From Dryocosmus kuriphilus (Eukaryota > Arthropoda > Insecta > Hymenoptera > Cynipidae), in assembly GCA_038277395.1 (NCBI GenBank), contig CM076193.1, forward strand, positions 88,737,583 through 88,801,582: a stretch of DNA of 64,000 bases, read 5' to 3'. The notes beneath the pieces were generated by a model. The model was given only the letters and a program-made list of their open reading frames with translations, was not told where the DNA came from and did not search any database. Shown here piece after piece: positions 44,518 to 55,306 of this stretch. Within the stretch, counting starts at the first letter, position 1, and every line of letters starts with the position of its first letter. Made by a program: the position numbers and the translations under genes.

Positions 44518-46047
44518 TTAATGCTCGAGTTCATTGATAACTTGCTGCTCATTGTCGAGCAATTTCTGTTGTTGTAGGCAGTAATCGGCAGATCCCTCAA
44601 CCATCTGCACCTCATCCTCCTGCTCCACCGCTGTTTCTTCTACAGATTCTTTTATTGCAATAAGAAATGTTTAAAAAATTAATTTTTGACAATTCATAAA
44701 AAGAGTCTGTGCATCAAACAAGAATATTTATAAAAAATAATCACTTTTTCCAATCTCATCAGCCTCATTTCTAATTTCAGTTTGATTGATAAGATCTTGA
44801 CCCTGATCTCGCCTTTGTCCCTCATGCTCTGTAAAAATAAATGAATTAATATTATACCACAGAAAAAAATGTATAGCTAAATCAATGATATTTCTCCTTC
44901 ATCCGACTACAAATATACTCATAAATGAAGCAGTGATATTGTTAAATCTTTCAAATAGGGGTTTGCGTTACAGTTTATTCTGACTATTACAATTGAATCA
45001 TATTTGTATTCGTTACAATAATGATATTGTATAACACTGTTTACCAAAAGTTAACTTTTTTAGGTCCTAGCAATTTTCCACATTTTCATTGATTAATACA
45101 TTTTTTCATAAAGGAAGCAAATAGGAAATATTAATAAATTACTTATTTCAAAGCATAATCTCGTTAAGTTTCAAATTTTGAAACGATTTCATTTAGAAAT
45201 TATAAATAAAAGACTACCTAAAGTTTCTTGTCACGCACCTGTCCTAAACTGTAAATTTAAAATGAAAAACTGCTAGATAATATTACCATTTCCTTAAAAT
45301 TTTTTTTAATTTACAGTTATCACTTGTGTTTATTTGAAAAAGCTAATAATCAAGAATAAGGTTCAATATTTAGAGTTAAAACTTTATAATATCACCTCAA
45401 AGTCTATCCCTCATGTTCTTTTTTTTTTTTGTCGGGTAACATATCATTGTTATTTTAGGATAAAATTCGAGAATAATTATTCAAACTATTTATAATGGTG
45501 GTTAGCAGAGTTAATTTTACACTTAAGAATATTTTAGTATAGATAAAAAATCGAATTATCAAAGCTGTTTCCAAAATAAAAGTAAATAACGATTACTATG
45601 TTTATTACTCTAGAAAATGAGTGGATATTTTGGAACACTGAAATCGAAATCGAATAAATCTTGAGAATATTAATTTTTCTTTTATTTAAAAATTTTTTAC
45701 CTGCTTGATTTTCACCATATACACTGCTTGTACTCGGCGTAGAATCCACGTCAGGTTCTTCTGATTCTGAGACTGAATCGGTGTCCATAGAGTCATTAGA
45801 GAAGAGCGGGTCATTCTCGCTGACGCGTCTAACTCTATCACAATTCCGATCTGCACAACACAAATAAAATATTAGAATAAAATCTTTTTTCACATCTCTT
45901 GAAAAAAAATAATAATTTCGTAGATAAATCCCTACCATTTATTTCCTCGAAGATCCGCTCGTCGGCCTCTTTGAACTTTTGACGCAAACATCTTCGTGCA
46001 ATGCGTAAAGAGTTACTATTATTTAACAGAACCGAACACTCCGACAC
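44518..46047 (-). CDS. Four-exon acidic accessory protein of the Polinton
   Basis: Minus-strand exons with consensus borders keep one frame: 46,047-45,936 (donor GTAGGG), 45,850-45,701 (acceptor TTGTGTTGTGCAG, donor GTAAAA), 44,828-44,745 (acceptor TTTTTACAG, donor GTGATT, weak) and 44,648-44,518 (stop TAA). Exon 1 starts MSECSVLLNNSNSLRIARRC and is helical/basic. Exon 2 is Ser/Asp/Glu-rich (NDSMDTDSVSESEEPDVDST). Exons 3 and 4 are Gln/Glu-rich. The predicted length is 158 aa with no recognised domain; the low-complexity acidic profile suggests a regulatory or disordered protein. An HSE-like sequence lies at 46,232-46,248 upstream. The last two exons are the less certain. Confidence 0.5.
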
Positions 46048-46961
46048 TTTACTAATACAAAATTTTTTTAAATTTATTTTAAAATTTTCAACGATTCGCG
46101 TCTTTTTAGATCACCCGAAACGTGTACTAGAACTTTACGGAACTCCGCCTGGTGTGACATCATGAAACACTACTAACCATCTACACGATGCTCTCCTGTA
46201 TTTAATGAAAATACCCCTCCCCCCTCCTTTCTACTAGAAGATTCCAGACCCTTGACAGCTACAGGCTTTTCTTGGAAACTGTAAAGAAAAACCTTTTTAA
46301 AATCGTAAATTTATCGAAATGTCAACCGGTCAATTGGAACATTGACTTCTAAGTAGTTCGGCGCCAGGGGGTTTTTTTTTTTTACAGGGCCACGTCAATT
46401 TTGACTTTACAACCTCTTTGCTTTGTCTTACAGTGTAACATTGAAAAAATTTCACGGTCAGTTTCATGTTTCAAGAAAAAACTTCCCTTACTAGATAACT
46501 GACATGGGTCTACGCTAGAAAAGATTCGAGATAAAAAGGGTATGGCGCCATCCCACACATCACACGCAGTGAAAAAGCTATAATTCTAATTTCTAAAGAT
46601 CTAACTGTCGAGCCTTTTAGATTTTCGTTCGAGATGCCGACACATTCCAGATAGCTTGCTATTGTTAAAAAAAATTCTTTCATGGTATTTTAGCAATTTC
46701 GCTAATTTACGACGATCGATGATACTTTTAGATAAAACGTTTACCAACATTGCTTCTTGGTTATTTATTGCTGTTTTTTTTAGGTGTTCTTCACGGAAAA
46801 AGCAATAAATTTACCCTTTCGACAACGGTTAGAATATCTTAAAAATGTACCTGCATAATGAATTTCTAAACTTGTATTAACACGCTTGGTGCGGCTTTCC
46901 TAGAATACATAAAGATCAAAGAACACTCTAATATATATTTTTTTAAATTTATGTGATAAGC
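46048..46961. promoter_or_regulatory. Intergenic region between divergent accessory genes
   Basis: AT-rich with no reading frame. At 46,232-46,248 CTAGAAGATTCCAGA gives alternating GAA/TTC/GA blocks, a partial HSE, upstream of the minus-strand gene. TTAAATA on the minus strand near 46,200 is a possible weak TATA box. Confidence 0.45.
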
Positions 46962-47094
46962 TTCTAGAATCTTCCCGACAAAATTCTTTCCACTACTGGT
47001 TTAAACCAGTTCAGTCTGCATGCGTCATCGTTTCGTATGGTAGGGGTGAAACAAAGTGTATAAAAGCGATCGAAATCATCATAGAGCAGTCAGT
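46962..47094 (+). promoter_or_regulatory. TATA/Inr promoter with HSE-like sequence
   Basis: TTCTAGAATCTTCCCGAC (46,962-46,979) has the TTCnnGAAnnTTCnnGA heat-shock-element layout. TATAAAAG follows at 47,059-47,066, and TCAGT at 47,090-47,094, about 32 bp later. An ATG is at 47,127. The layout matches the two promoters at 1.4 and 1.9 kb. Confidence 0.75.
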
Positions 47095-47126
47095 CCAAAT
47101 TTAATCCTGAACCAGAACGCATCACT

Positions 47127-47981
47127 ATGTCTGAGAACAAAACCACTAACATTGCCGCTGCTAGTACTATCTTTTCCATGGGATTATCTACAGTGCAAGA
47201 AGAAAAAACAAGTAACCGGTTTGCTGTCAAGCGTAAATTACCTGAGTTCCCCGCTGAAGAGATTGTTCGACAGCCCGTTAATCGCCTATTACTGGCTTCA
47301 CTGTATACACTGAATAACTCCTGCTCAAAACAACTCTACACAGGAATCGAACTACAGACTGATGGTAGCCTCGAACCTGTCATAAAACTGGTTAATGCGA
47401 GCTCCAAAGGGATCTCTCTCTACTCGGTCATTTGGTCACGCTTCACAGAAGCAATCGACACTGTCGCAGCATTCTTCGAGACGGGATACTTCTACCTGAG
47501 ACCTGTAGAGCTGGGGAAATTGAATATTATCTTAACTACATCCAATGGCAACAAGGCCATTGTCTTCGATTTCCACGATGACAAAGAGGAACACACAGCG
47601 GGAAATAGTGAGAAAAAGCGGACCAAGGAGAATAGACCAACAATAGTGTTACAGAAGACTACTTTTGACGGGTTGAAGCAAATTGCCGTCTGTGCTGATG
47701 AACTTTTACGTGGACTAAAAAGTCAAGCCACGGATATCGAGAAGTGTTTAAATTTTCTAATAATGGAAACTCGAAAGTATATTTTGGCTAAAAATATTAA
47801 ATCACCCAGCGAAACACTTATTCGACAGATTATTGCCGTTAAATCTGATTATTTTAAACATTTAATTAGAAAACAACTACCCAAGCCATTTGTTGATTCA
47901 TACTTTTATTTAGTATTGTTAGAAATTACATGTATGTTTACTACCTACGTTGCATCAAAAGTGAAACATTTGTTAACATAG
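47127..47981 (+). CDS. Intact Polinton accessory protein, family unknown
   Basis: An uninterrupted 284-aa frame from the first ATG after the promoter to TAA at 47,979-47,981. Residues 1-60 are polar (SENKTTNIAAAST, basic VKRKLPEF). From about 65 the protein is a mixed alpha/beta core with NRLLLASLYTLNNSCSKQLY, a middle Lys/Glu-rich linker (EKKRTKENRP), PTIVLQKTTFDGLKQIAVCA, and C-terminal helices rich in aromatics (SYFYLVLLEITCMFTTY). Similarity to the gene at 119-880 is spread over the core. It is the only plus-strand gene of the Polinton and faces the right terminal repeat. Its integrity in an element whose replication genes are broken suggests late decay or selection. No enzymatic motif recognised. 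Confidence 0.75.
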   Translation: MSENKTTNIAAASTIFSMGLSTVQEEKTSNRFAVKRKLPEFPAEEIVRQPVNRLLLASLYTLNNSCSKQLYTGIELQTDGSLEPVIKLVNASSKGISLYSVIWSRFTEAIDTVAAFFETGYFYLRPVELGKLNIILTTSNGNKAIVFDFHDDKEEHTAGNSEKKRTKENRPTIVLQKTTFDGLKQIAVCADELLRGLKSQATDIEKCLNFLIMETRKYILAKNIKSPSETLIRQIIAVKSDYFKHLIRKQLPKPFVDSYFYLVLLEITCMFTTYVASKVKHLLT

Positions 47982-48069
47982 TAATTACATTTCTACGAGT
48001 TTTTAATAATTTTAGTTGTATTTTCTACTTCGCTTCTCAGCTTTACTCATAGCATTAGAATTAAGATGT

Positions 48070-48573
48070 ACTTTTTTTTGATTGAAAAGAAATGAAAGCA
48101 AAATAAAATAAAAACTGTGATTTTCATTTCTCGAACCTGGCTCCATAATTTTAAGTAACATTATCTCATTTAAATATTTTAGTTACATCAGATTTTTTAG
48201 TAAAAGATTTCAACAATTTTTGCGATTTGAAAAAATAATTAATCTCAATTATTTTAAAAATTAGGTTAGAATTACATGAATCATTTTAATAAAAGGTTAA
48301 GAAAATTTTATTAGTATAGAATTCGAGATTTAATAAAACATAAATCTTAATTTTATATTTTAAAAAAATTAGAATATTTACATAAATTAATCTAATTATT
48401 TTTAATTACCATTAATTAAACCGCCTCCATATTACCATTCACTGCAAATTACTCCCACCATAGCTCCCACCATAGACCCCTCACCATAAATTTCCCAGAG
48501 TATTTACCCTCACTACAAATTTCTCAGAGTATTTACCCCCACCACAAATTTCTCAGAGTACCCATACTCTACT
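48070..48573. repeat. Polinton right terminal inverted repeat
   Basis: About 504 bp, the inverse of 30,491-30,653 plus 32,051-32,333. It contains AATAAA-type words downstream of the 47,127 gene and CCCACCATAG repeats at the tip, ending at CTACT before the ATGAAG duplication. Confidence 0.85.
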
Positions 48574-48579
48574 ATGAAG

Positions 48580-49217
48580 CGAATTTCATAACCCGAATAG
48601 AAACGAAGTTATAAAACACTTTCAGCTTTTTTGACAACTATAGAGGACAGTCGTTGACGGGTATTGAGGGAGGAGGGGCAGGAGAAGTCAGATTAGCGGC
48701 GCGTCCACGAGGCGGTAGTAGTCACTTTTTGTACTAAAAGTATAACTAGATGATTGTGCTCGGTAATTTATAATTTTTCGTCAAAACTAAATACATACTA
48801 AGATATTGTCTACATATCGGGATACAAAATAAAAACTAACAAATTTCTTCATAAAAATGCATCCTAAAATTATTTTTACGCAGAAATGCAAAGATAAATT
48901 ATTATTTATAAAGTGATTCACTCAGCTTACAAGTCATTTATAATTAATGCATAAATTTATTAACTTTAGACACATAATTATGTATTGCTAATTTTTTCCA
49001 AGTCACTTTCCTTTATAAATAAATAAATTTTACCAACCTTTTTAAATTATTTATTTATACATTCACAATTTTCTTATCATTTATGAATAAATACATAAAT
49101 ATACCAACTTTGTGAAAATATTTATATCCAAATTCAAAAGTCCATTATTTTTATTATAAAGAAATAATGGACTTTCCATAAGTTTTCAAATTATATATTT
49201 ATAGTCACAAGTATTGT
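48580..49217. other. Host spacer between Polinton and LTR
   Basis: AT-rich; no gene seen. Confidence 0.5.
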
Positions 49218-49368
49218 TGTTACGTACCGTTAGTTATATTAATTTTACTTTCAATACGGAGAGGCTTCCACAAACTGCCGAATTTAGCTTTACGCAAAAT
49301 TCGTTTTTATTAGTCAGTAAGAAATTTCTACTCTCAGACGGAGAGTGACATCAATGCCATGCTTAATT

Positions 49369-49399
<31 letters not shown>

Positions 49400-50713
49400 T
49401 AATTCAAAAAGAGATAAAACGTTTATCTTATATGTTCCAACTTCTTAGAAGTGTTACTAGTTTATTTAGTAAGAAAGAGAACGATGCATTTTTACGTTAC
49501 CCTTCTTCGTAGTATTAAGCCACCATCGTCCAGGAAGACTGGATGTAGAAAGGAGAAGGATGTTCTTTCTATACTCCCTTTCGAGATGGGCGTTTTAGAA
49601 TCATCGGCGGCACTTGCGCGTTTCACACACACGTACAGAAGTGACTCTAGACTTTTTATCCTTGGTTTCTTTTACAATTACCGTAGAAAAGAAATAGAAT
49701 GCATTTATCAGGAAGAATGATAGTACATTTTAAAAAATCCTCTCTTCTCTATTCTTTTTCTCGGTTATTCTAAATTAGAATTTTTCTCAGAAAATTCCTC
49801 TCTCGTTTTGAGATTCGAGAGAAGAATCTTTCTCCATGATATTTGTCACGGTATTTTCACTAAACTTTAAATGTAGGTCTTTAAACTTGTAAACACTAAC
49901 AACTCGTCGGGCGAGTCCTTTTTCAAATTAGGAGTTTTACGTCCGAACGGTATCGATAGGCTATACCTTTTCTTTTTATTTTGGATTGAAGACTGCCAAT
50001 AACCGATCCCGAATCGCAGACGAGCGATTATAACTTTAACTTTTTTTATTTTGAAAAAGATACCGAGAGAAGAACCACTCGTTAGTACGTTCTTCCTCAG
50101 TCTGCGATTTTGTTTTAGCTCGTCGGCTATTTGTAAACTTTTTCAGTAGGGATTTTTGGTGAGTTGGGAGTTGAATGTACGGAAGGATAGAATTTGATGA
50201 TCATTGATTGCTGCAATATTCGCCCAAATTGGTCGAACGCTATTTATAGCTGTTTTCAGCAATTTGGCAATTTGAAGTCACATTTATGTGTGACAGGAAT
50301 ATTTGCAATAGGGTTTTTGCAATAGAATTCTTGTAATAGAATTCGCTGATTTCACCAAATTGATTTTTAATATTGCTTTTATATTTCCTTGTTTTGAACT
50401 GGCAATTAGGAAATGCTTTGGTAGATATTTTCATTCAGCATTCTATGCATATTGATATTCCTTTGGAACGCATGGCAGGGTTTGCCATCAGTCAGCTAAA
50501 GTGGAAAGTGGTGAAATTTGATGAGAAGAAACGGGGGAGGGCATTGAACGTAATCCACGAGCCGGAAAGCGCATACCTGTGTGTGACAATGACCTACATT
50601 TATAGCAGAGCGAATGATTTGGTTGTAAGTGGTGTGTGTAAACGTAACTTTTGTCCCGTTTTCTTCTCTCTGTCTTTCTACATTATAATATATATATTAT
50701 TATTATATATATA

Positions 50714-50785
<72 letters not shown>

Positions 50786-50960
50786 GCACATAGTCGCTTA
50801 GCTCTATCCTCTATTCGCTTCCTTGCTGCTCAGATAGATGCATATTCGTATGCACCTGCGAAAAATTAATTCTAAATTAGATACCTGGAAACTAGTTCTA
50901 CTCATGTTTACCTATACCCTTCTTCATTCATTTTATTTAAGAAAAGTTACTTATGTAACA
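49218..50960 (-). repeat. 3' LTR
   Basis: On the minus strand it runs from TGTTACATAAGTAAC (50,960 downward) to GGTACGTAACA (49,218), with inverted hexamers TGTTAC/GTAACA at its tips. It contains a G run of about 29 (49,371-49,399) and a (TA)n run (50,706-50,782). 1,743 bp. Confidence 0.8.
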
Positions 50961-50972
50961 ACTCCACCCCGG
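50961..50972 (-). other. Polypurine tract
   Basis: CGGGGTGGAGT on the minus strand directly abuts the TGTTAC tip of the 3' LTR, the expected plus-strand primer position. Confidence 0.7.
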
Positions 50973-51261
50973 AATATTAGGTTTTCGTCCGCGATAACTT
51001 AGGTAGACAGGATTAGAATCAGTGTCTCGGGTATTACGTTTACAGCAACATAAATGCGTCACGTGGTAAAAATTTTTTTTTTTTGAATTATAGCTTCTAT
51101 TTTTCTATTTAAATTGTTAAACAAATATTCACTCGTATGTAAGTTTTTACACAATTCCTTTCGACAGTGCAAGCATTCGTACACAGGTCTGTACAGCTAT
51201 TTACATATATTTATGCATACATGCCTTCCTATACATACACACATTCATATACATACACACT

Positions 51262-53266
51262 TTATGCCGGCTGTAAGATTCGAAGGGACAGCTGGATTAT
51301 AGGAATGCCCTGCGGTCCCTGGTTCGTTGGCACAGATCGTCGTAGCGCAAGTGGATTTGCTGGTATTGTTAAATCAGTACTCTCTATATTAAGAGTAGCA
51401 GCAGGTAATAGGATGCGAACGGGAGATGTTTCCCGTGTATCTTCATCGTTTTTGTTTTCATTTATGGTCGCTTCTTGCAGAGATACTGAGCAGGCGCAAC
51501 GTGTCAGGCTTCGTATTTGGGCCAAAATTCGTAGGCGGCAACAAAAATGCGAGAAGTCCAATAGAAAGGATTCCAATACTCGCATAGGAGCCATGGATCA
51601 ACATATCTTGGCTAGTCCTTGCTTGTTTTTGGAAAGTTATCTCTTCTAATTGTTGTTCAATCTGTTCTAATGTCATTTCATTTTCCTGGAAATTTTTTTC
51701 CCGAAGCACAGTATCTTTCGACTTGCTTAATTTTAGTTCATGTGATTCTTCAAAATTCTGACCTTTTAGCAATATAGAGGACAATTCAGACAGGTCTAAA
51801 TGAAATCCAGGTTCATAAATGATTTCTGAATTTTGTTTCTTTGACGTCAGAGCTGGTAGATTTATTTCGTTCGTCTTAATTCTGCATCCGGGTGCAATTT
51901 GTAACAACCCCATTCCGGACAACTGTAGGCACTTTGTACGTTGCCCCGGACAAATCACTTCGGTGTTGAGGATGTCCGAGAGTGAATAGAGCCAACCGCC
52001 CAATGATGATATGGCCTCAAAGTAGGGCAACGACCTATATGATGATATCTGGATATTGCAGAGCCGAAACGATTCGAAAATTGGATTTTTCAACAATTCG
52101 CTTTCACACGCTTCGTGCGAGAAAATTTCAAAGATTGTGGAGTTGCCTGGACAGAGGTAATATTCGTTCGCATTTTTACAATGGTCCATCTCTCCTTATT
52201 TCATGAGGATATGAGGGTGGGCTGCACCACTGGCATCGCGTGCAGTTGATATAAGTTATAATAGGTTTTATCTAGGAGAGGGACATCTAGGAGGATTCTA
52301 AGTGTTCCATTTTTAAAAATTATGGTGGTGGTAGCCACCATTGCTAATTCTTTTATGCTGATCTTGGGCCCTGAGAGTCCTGGAGCATGATCATAAACGT
52401 CTCTGTATATCGGCTCAAGTTGTTCAGAAGCTAAGAGAGATGGATGTAATTGATTTCTTCGTGCTGCATATAATAATATAGAGGATTCGATCAGCGGGCC
52501 TTATATAATTGTCTAAGTTACTATCGGTGACTCTAAGGACCTTGTTTAACGCTGCAGCATAATCTAACTGCGTTAGAGCAAGGCTTGCTTCATTCATCCT
52601 CCTAATCAGTTGTTTAAGTTCGGCCCCCAAACGATCTTGTCTTTCGTTTTGTTCCTTACTTCTTCGATGGATTTCCTCTAACTGTGCTCGGACAACATGG
52701 TTCTGTTGTCCAACGAGATGGGAGATGTTCGCTCCGACTCGGTTGAGGTTGATAATTTCATTTCTCAATGCGTTGTCCATAATCGTATGTCATGAGGCCG
52801 GCTACAGGTCCTATGATGCCTCCTAGGAATCCTAGCATAGGTGTTGTTCGATAACTTTTTCATCTTTTTAGGTATTTTGGATGGTATCTTTCGGGATGTT
52901 TGTCGCGTCAACTCGTCAATTTCTCGGAGCAATTCTTGTTAGAGGTTCTCAGCTATATGTAACTTTGAATCGAGGTTGTAATTCTCGATTATTTTTCTGC
53001 ATTCTTTTTCCAGCATCGGAAGGCAGTTCTCAGGGAGACCCTTTAATTTAAGCTTCTGGTCCTCCAAAAACTAATGTCTGGTTGAGGTGGAGGAAGGTGA
53101 TAATTTTCCATGTGCCCGATGCCTGCCTCATTGGTCCTAGACTCTCGAAATAGATTTCGGTGCTACTGTTGAAAGTTAGTATCCGGTGGGTGTCTCGAGC
53201 CTCCTGACAAATCGTTGCTGTGAGGAGAGTCAAGGATATCCAGATAAAAGCGAATGTGATGTCCAT
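51262..53266 (-). pseudogene. Errantivirus-type envelope (baculovirus F-like) remnant
   Basis: Fragments in order. At 53,266 a signal-peptide-like start (FAFIWISLTLLTATICQ) is followed by an ectodomain start with ILTFNSSTEIYFESLG. 52,424-52,780 is a helical, heptad-like region (VGQQNHVVRAQLEEIHRR). 51,458-52,189 is the C-terminal ectodomain with several Cys (LSGMGLLQIAPGC) and a hydrophobic membrane span (ASIGILSIGLLAFLL). Frames change between the blocks and stops occur near 52,790-52,870, where the cleavage/fusion region would lie, so no functional fusion protein can be made. Assignment rests on layout and the pattern before the membrane span. Confidence 0.65.
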
Positions 53267-53666
53267 TGTGGTATATTAAAACCTAAAAATAGACGGGAGT
53301 TAGATTTTCTTAATGGATGATTGTGAAGTTGAACGCGCGTCATCGAGATTGAATTTTTCACCAAACAAAAGATGGAACACAATAAAAATTTTCTTGGTTC
53401 AACTACGCTCAGAGCGAAAGTAATTGAGGTCATAGCTATCCTTTTATTTGATTGCGTTTAGATTAAAAATCTTGTTTGGAACATTATTCGATCTGGGATG
53501 GCATATTTTCAACTTCGACGCTTTCTTGATATGCTGACTAGTAACTTCTTAGCGGCTAATAGTGGGTTACTAAGAGTTTGTCAGCATGTTCCATGAAGTG
53601 TTCTCCGTTAGAGGCTTCAAGGACAACATTGTTGTTTTCAGTGAATCCAACAATAGTCTAAGGGTC
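53267..53666. other. Spacer between integrase and env
   Basis: No gene seen; a splice acceptor for env mRNA would be expected here but I cannot single one out. Confidence 0.4.
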
Positions 53667-55103
53667 TCATGCCCTACTGTCGAATTTAACCGTTCTTGCG
53701 TCCTTGACTACAAAAACCTGATCGCCTATTTTACCATTTAATGGCCGGGCCTTCTTATCGTACTGGGCTTTTGAGCGAAGCTTGGCTTTGATCAAATTCT
53801 TCGCTGCGATTTTTTGAATTTCGGTCAATCTTACAACAAGATCACGTAAGTAGGACCCATACGTTTCCATTTCTTTATTCTGAGGGAAAGAACTGGGTAT
53901 TCGGGCTAACCTGCCGAAAATCGACTCGTATGGCGTGAAATTGGTCGCCTCGTGGACCGACGTGTTATATGCGAACATGGCAAAGGGGAGCAATCGATCC
54001 CAATCGTCATAGTCATTCGCTTAGTGCTTTACATAGTCGGTCAGCACGATGTGGCTTCTTTCTAAGGAGCCATTAGTTTGCGGTCGATAGCCGGAAGTTG
54101 TCGATGGTTTGATATTAAAGAGCTTCTCAAGTTTCCTCATCAACTGGCTGACAAATCTACCTCTTCTATCCGTGAGGATGCACTTAGGTGCATCATTTTG
54201 GAATATTAGAGTAGTCGCAACCGCATGTGCTATGGTGGATGTTTTAATATCTGGTACGGGGACGGCGATACAATATTTACTAAAGTTATCTTGCATTGTT
54301 AAAGTATGCTTATTCCCGTTAGGTGTGGTTGGTAGTTTCCCAACTGTATCGACGGACACTTTTTCGAACGCACCGAAAGGAGTGTCAGTTATTAGCATTG
54401 GCTCCCTTTTTGTGGCTCGGACCAGCTTCTGTTCAAGGCAGCTCCTGCAACCTCGAATGTATTCGCAAACTTGATCCCGCATACCGGGCCAATAGTAGTG
54501 TTCGCGAATACGTTGGTACGTCTTTGTTACGCCCTTGTGTCCACCTACAAGGCTGCCGTGGTATTCAGCAATGATCTTAGATCTTGCTTCCAGGGGAGGC
54601 ACTTCAATTCTTCCGTGGCAAAGGGTGATTATTATATTACCACCTCGGAAAATGTGGGACAGCATCTCTGTCATTTTATTTTGTGGGAGAGTTCCTAAGA
54701 GGTCCCCAGAGTTGGCCATGCGGCAACTTATGCTCGCATCACGCCTTAGGGCAATTTGAAGGTTTTTTAATCCCTGAGTCACATTATTCCAGTTGATTGT
54801 GTAGTCATGTCGATTTTTCACGACTACTGAGTACGTTTTATGTCGACTGGAAGGAGTCACTAGGATCTGGCCCTTTTTAGGACGGCATTCCCAAAGGTCT
54901 TGCGGATCAAGACGATTTGTAGCTATCAGTAGTTTGGCGATTGAGCTTGTGGGTTCGCAATCTGCCGCGATAAAATGAGCACAATTATCACGTTTGTACG
55001 TTAATGATTGCCTCCATTCATGGAGGATGTTGGGTTGATCTGTACAAATTGTGACTGATCTTACGTCCACTCGGCGGAGGTGATGGAGGAGGTGATGGGA
55101 CAT
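53667..55103 (-). pseudogene. Retroelement integrase
   Basis: 54,021-55,103 contains the zinc-binding HHCC region (HGSLVGGHKGVTKTYQRIRE ... CRSCLEQK) and the rve core with Asp in VSVDTVG, Asp in ILTDRRGRF and Glu in NGSLERSH. The upstream part is a linker after RNase H. The frame ends at a stop at about 54,021, and C-terminal sequence continues in a different frame from 53,993 to 53,667 (FAMFAYNTSVHEATNFTPYE, then GKIGDQVFVVKD). All three catalytic residues are present, but the C-terminus is shifted. Confidence 0.85.
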
Positions 55104-55306
55104 CGATATACGAGACAGTGACTTCGACCATTAAAGCTGAGAGGGCAGTAAGGAAATTAACATTGATGCTGGGCACTGCTTCTTGTTGTAGTTTTTTTTT
55201 TTTTTGAATTCGTTCCTCTTTCAGAATCAGTTTCTGAAAAAGGGGTAGATCTCGCTTGTGGAATTACATGTACTCCAGGTGTTGCGAATAGAGACATTCT
55301 TGATGG

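Larger units (their letters stand above)
30491..48573 (-). mobile_element. Complete Maverick/Polinton (18,083 bp)
   Basis: Identical hexamers ATGAAG at 30,485-30,490 and 48,574-48,579 are the 6-bp target duplication made by Polinton integrases. The ends are exact inverted repeats (AGTAGAGTATGGGTACTCTG at the left, inverse at the right), with the 5'-AG typical of the family. The gene set is diagnostic: protein-primed PolB, retroviral-type integrase, adenain-like protease, packaging ATPase, and double and single jelly-roll capsid proteins, mostly on the minus strand. Several core genes are broken, so this copy is not autonomous. The gene complement resembles adintovirus-like insect elements that may form virions. 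Confidence 0.95.

Noticed and set aside
50651..50869. YIYIYI-rich ORF in the LTR
   Set aside because: (TA)n microsatellite.
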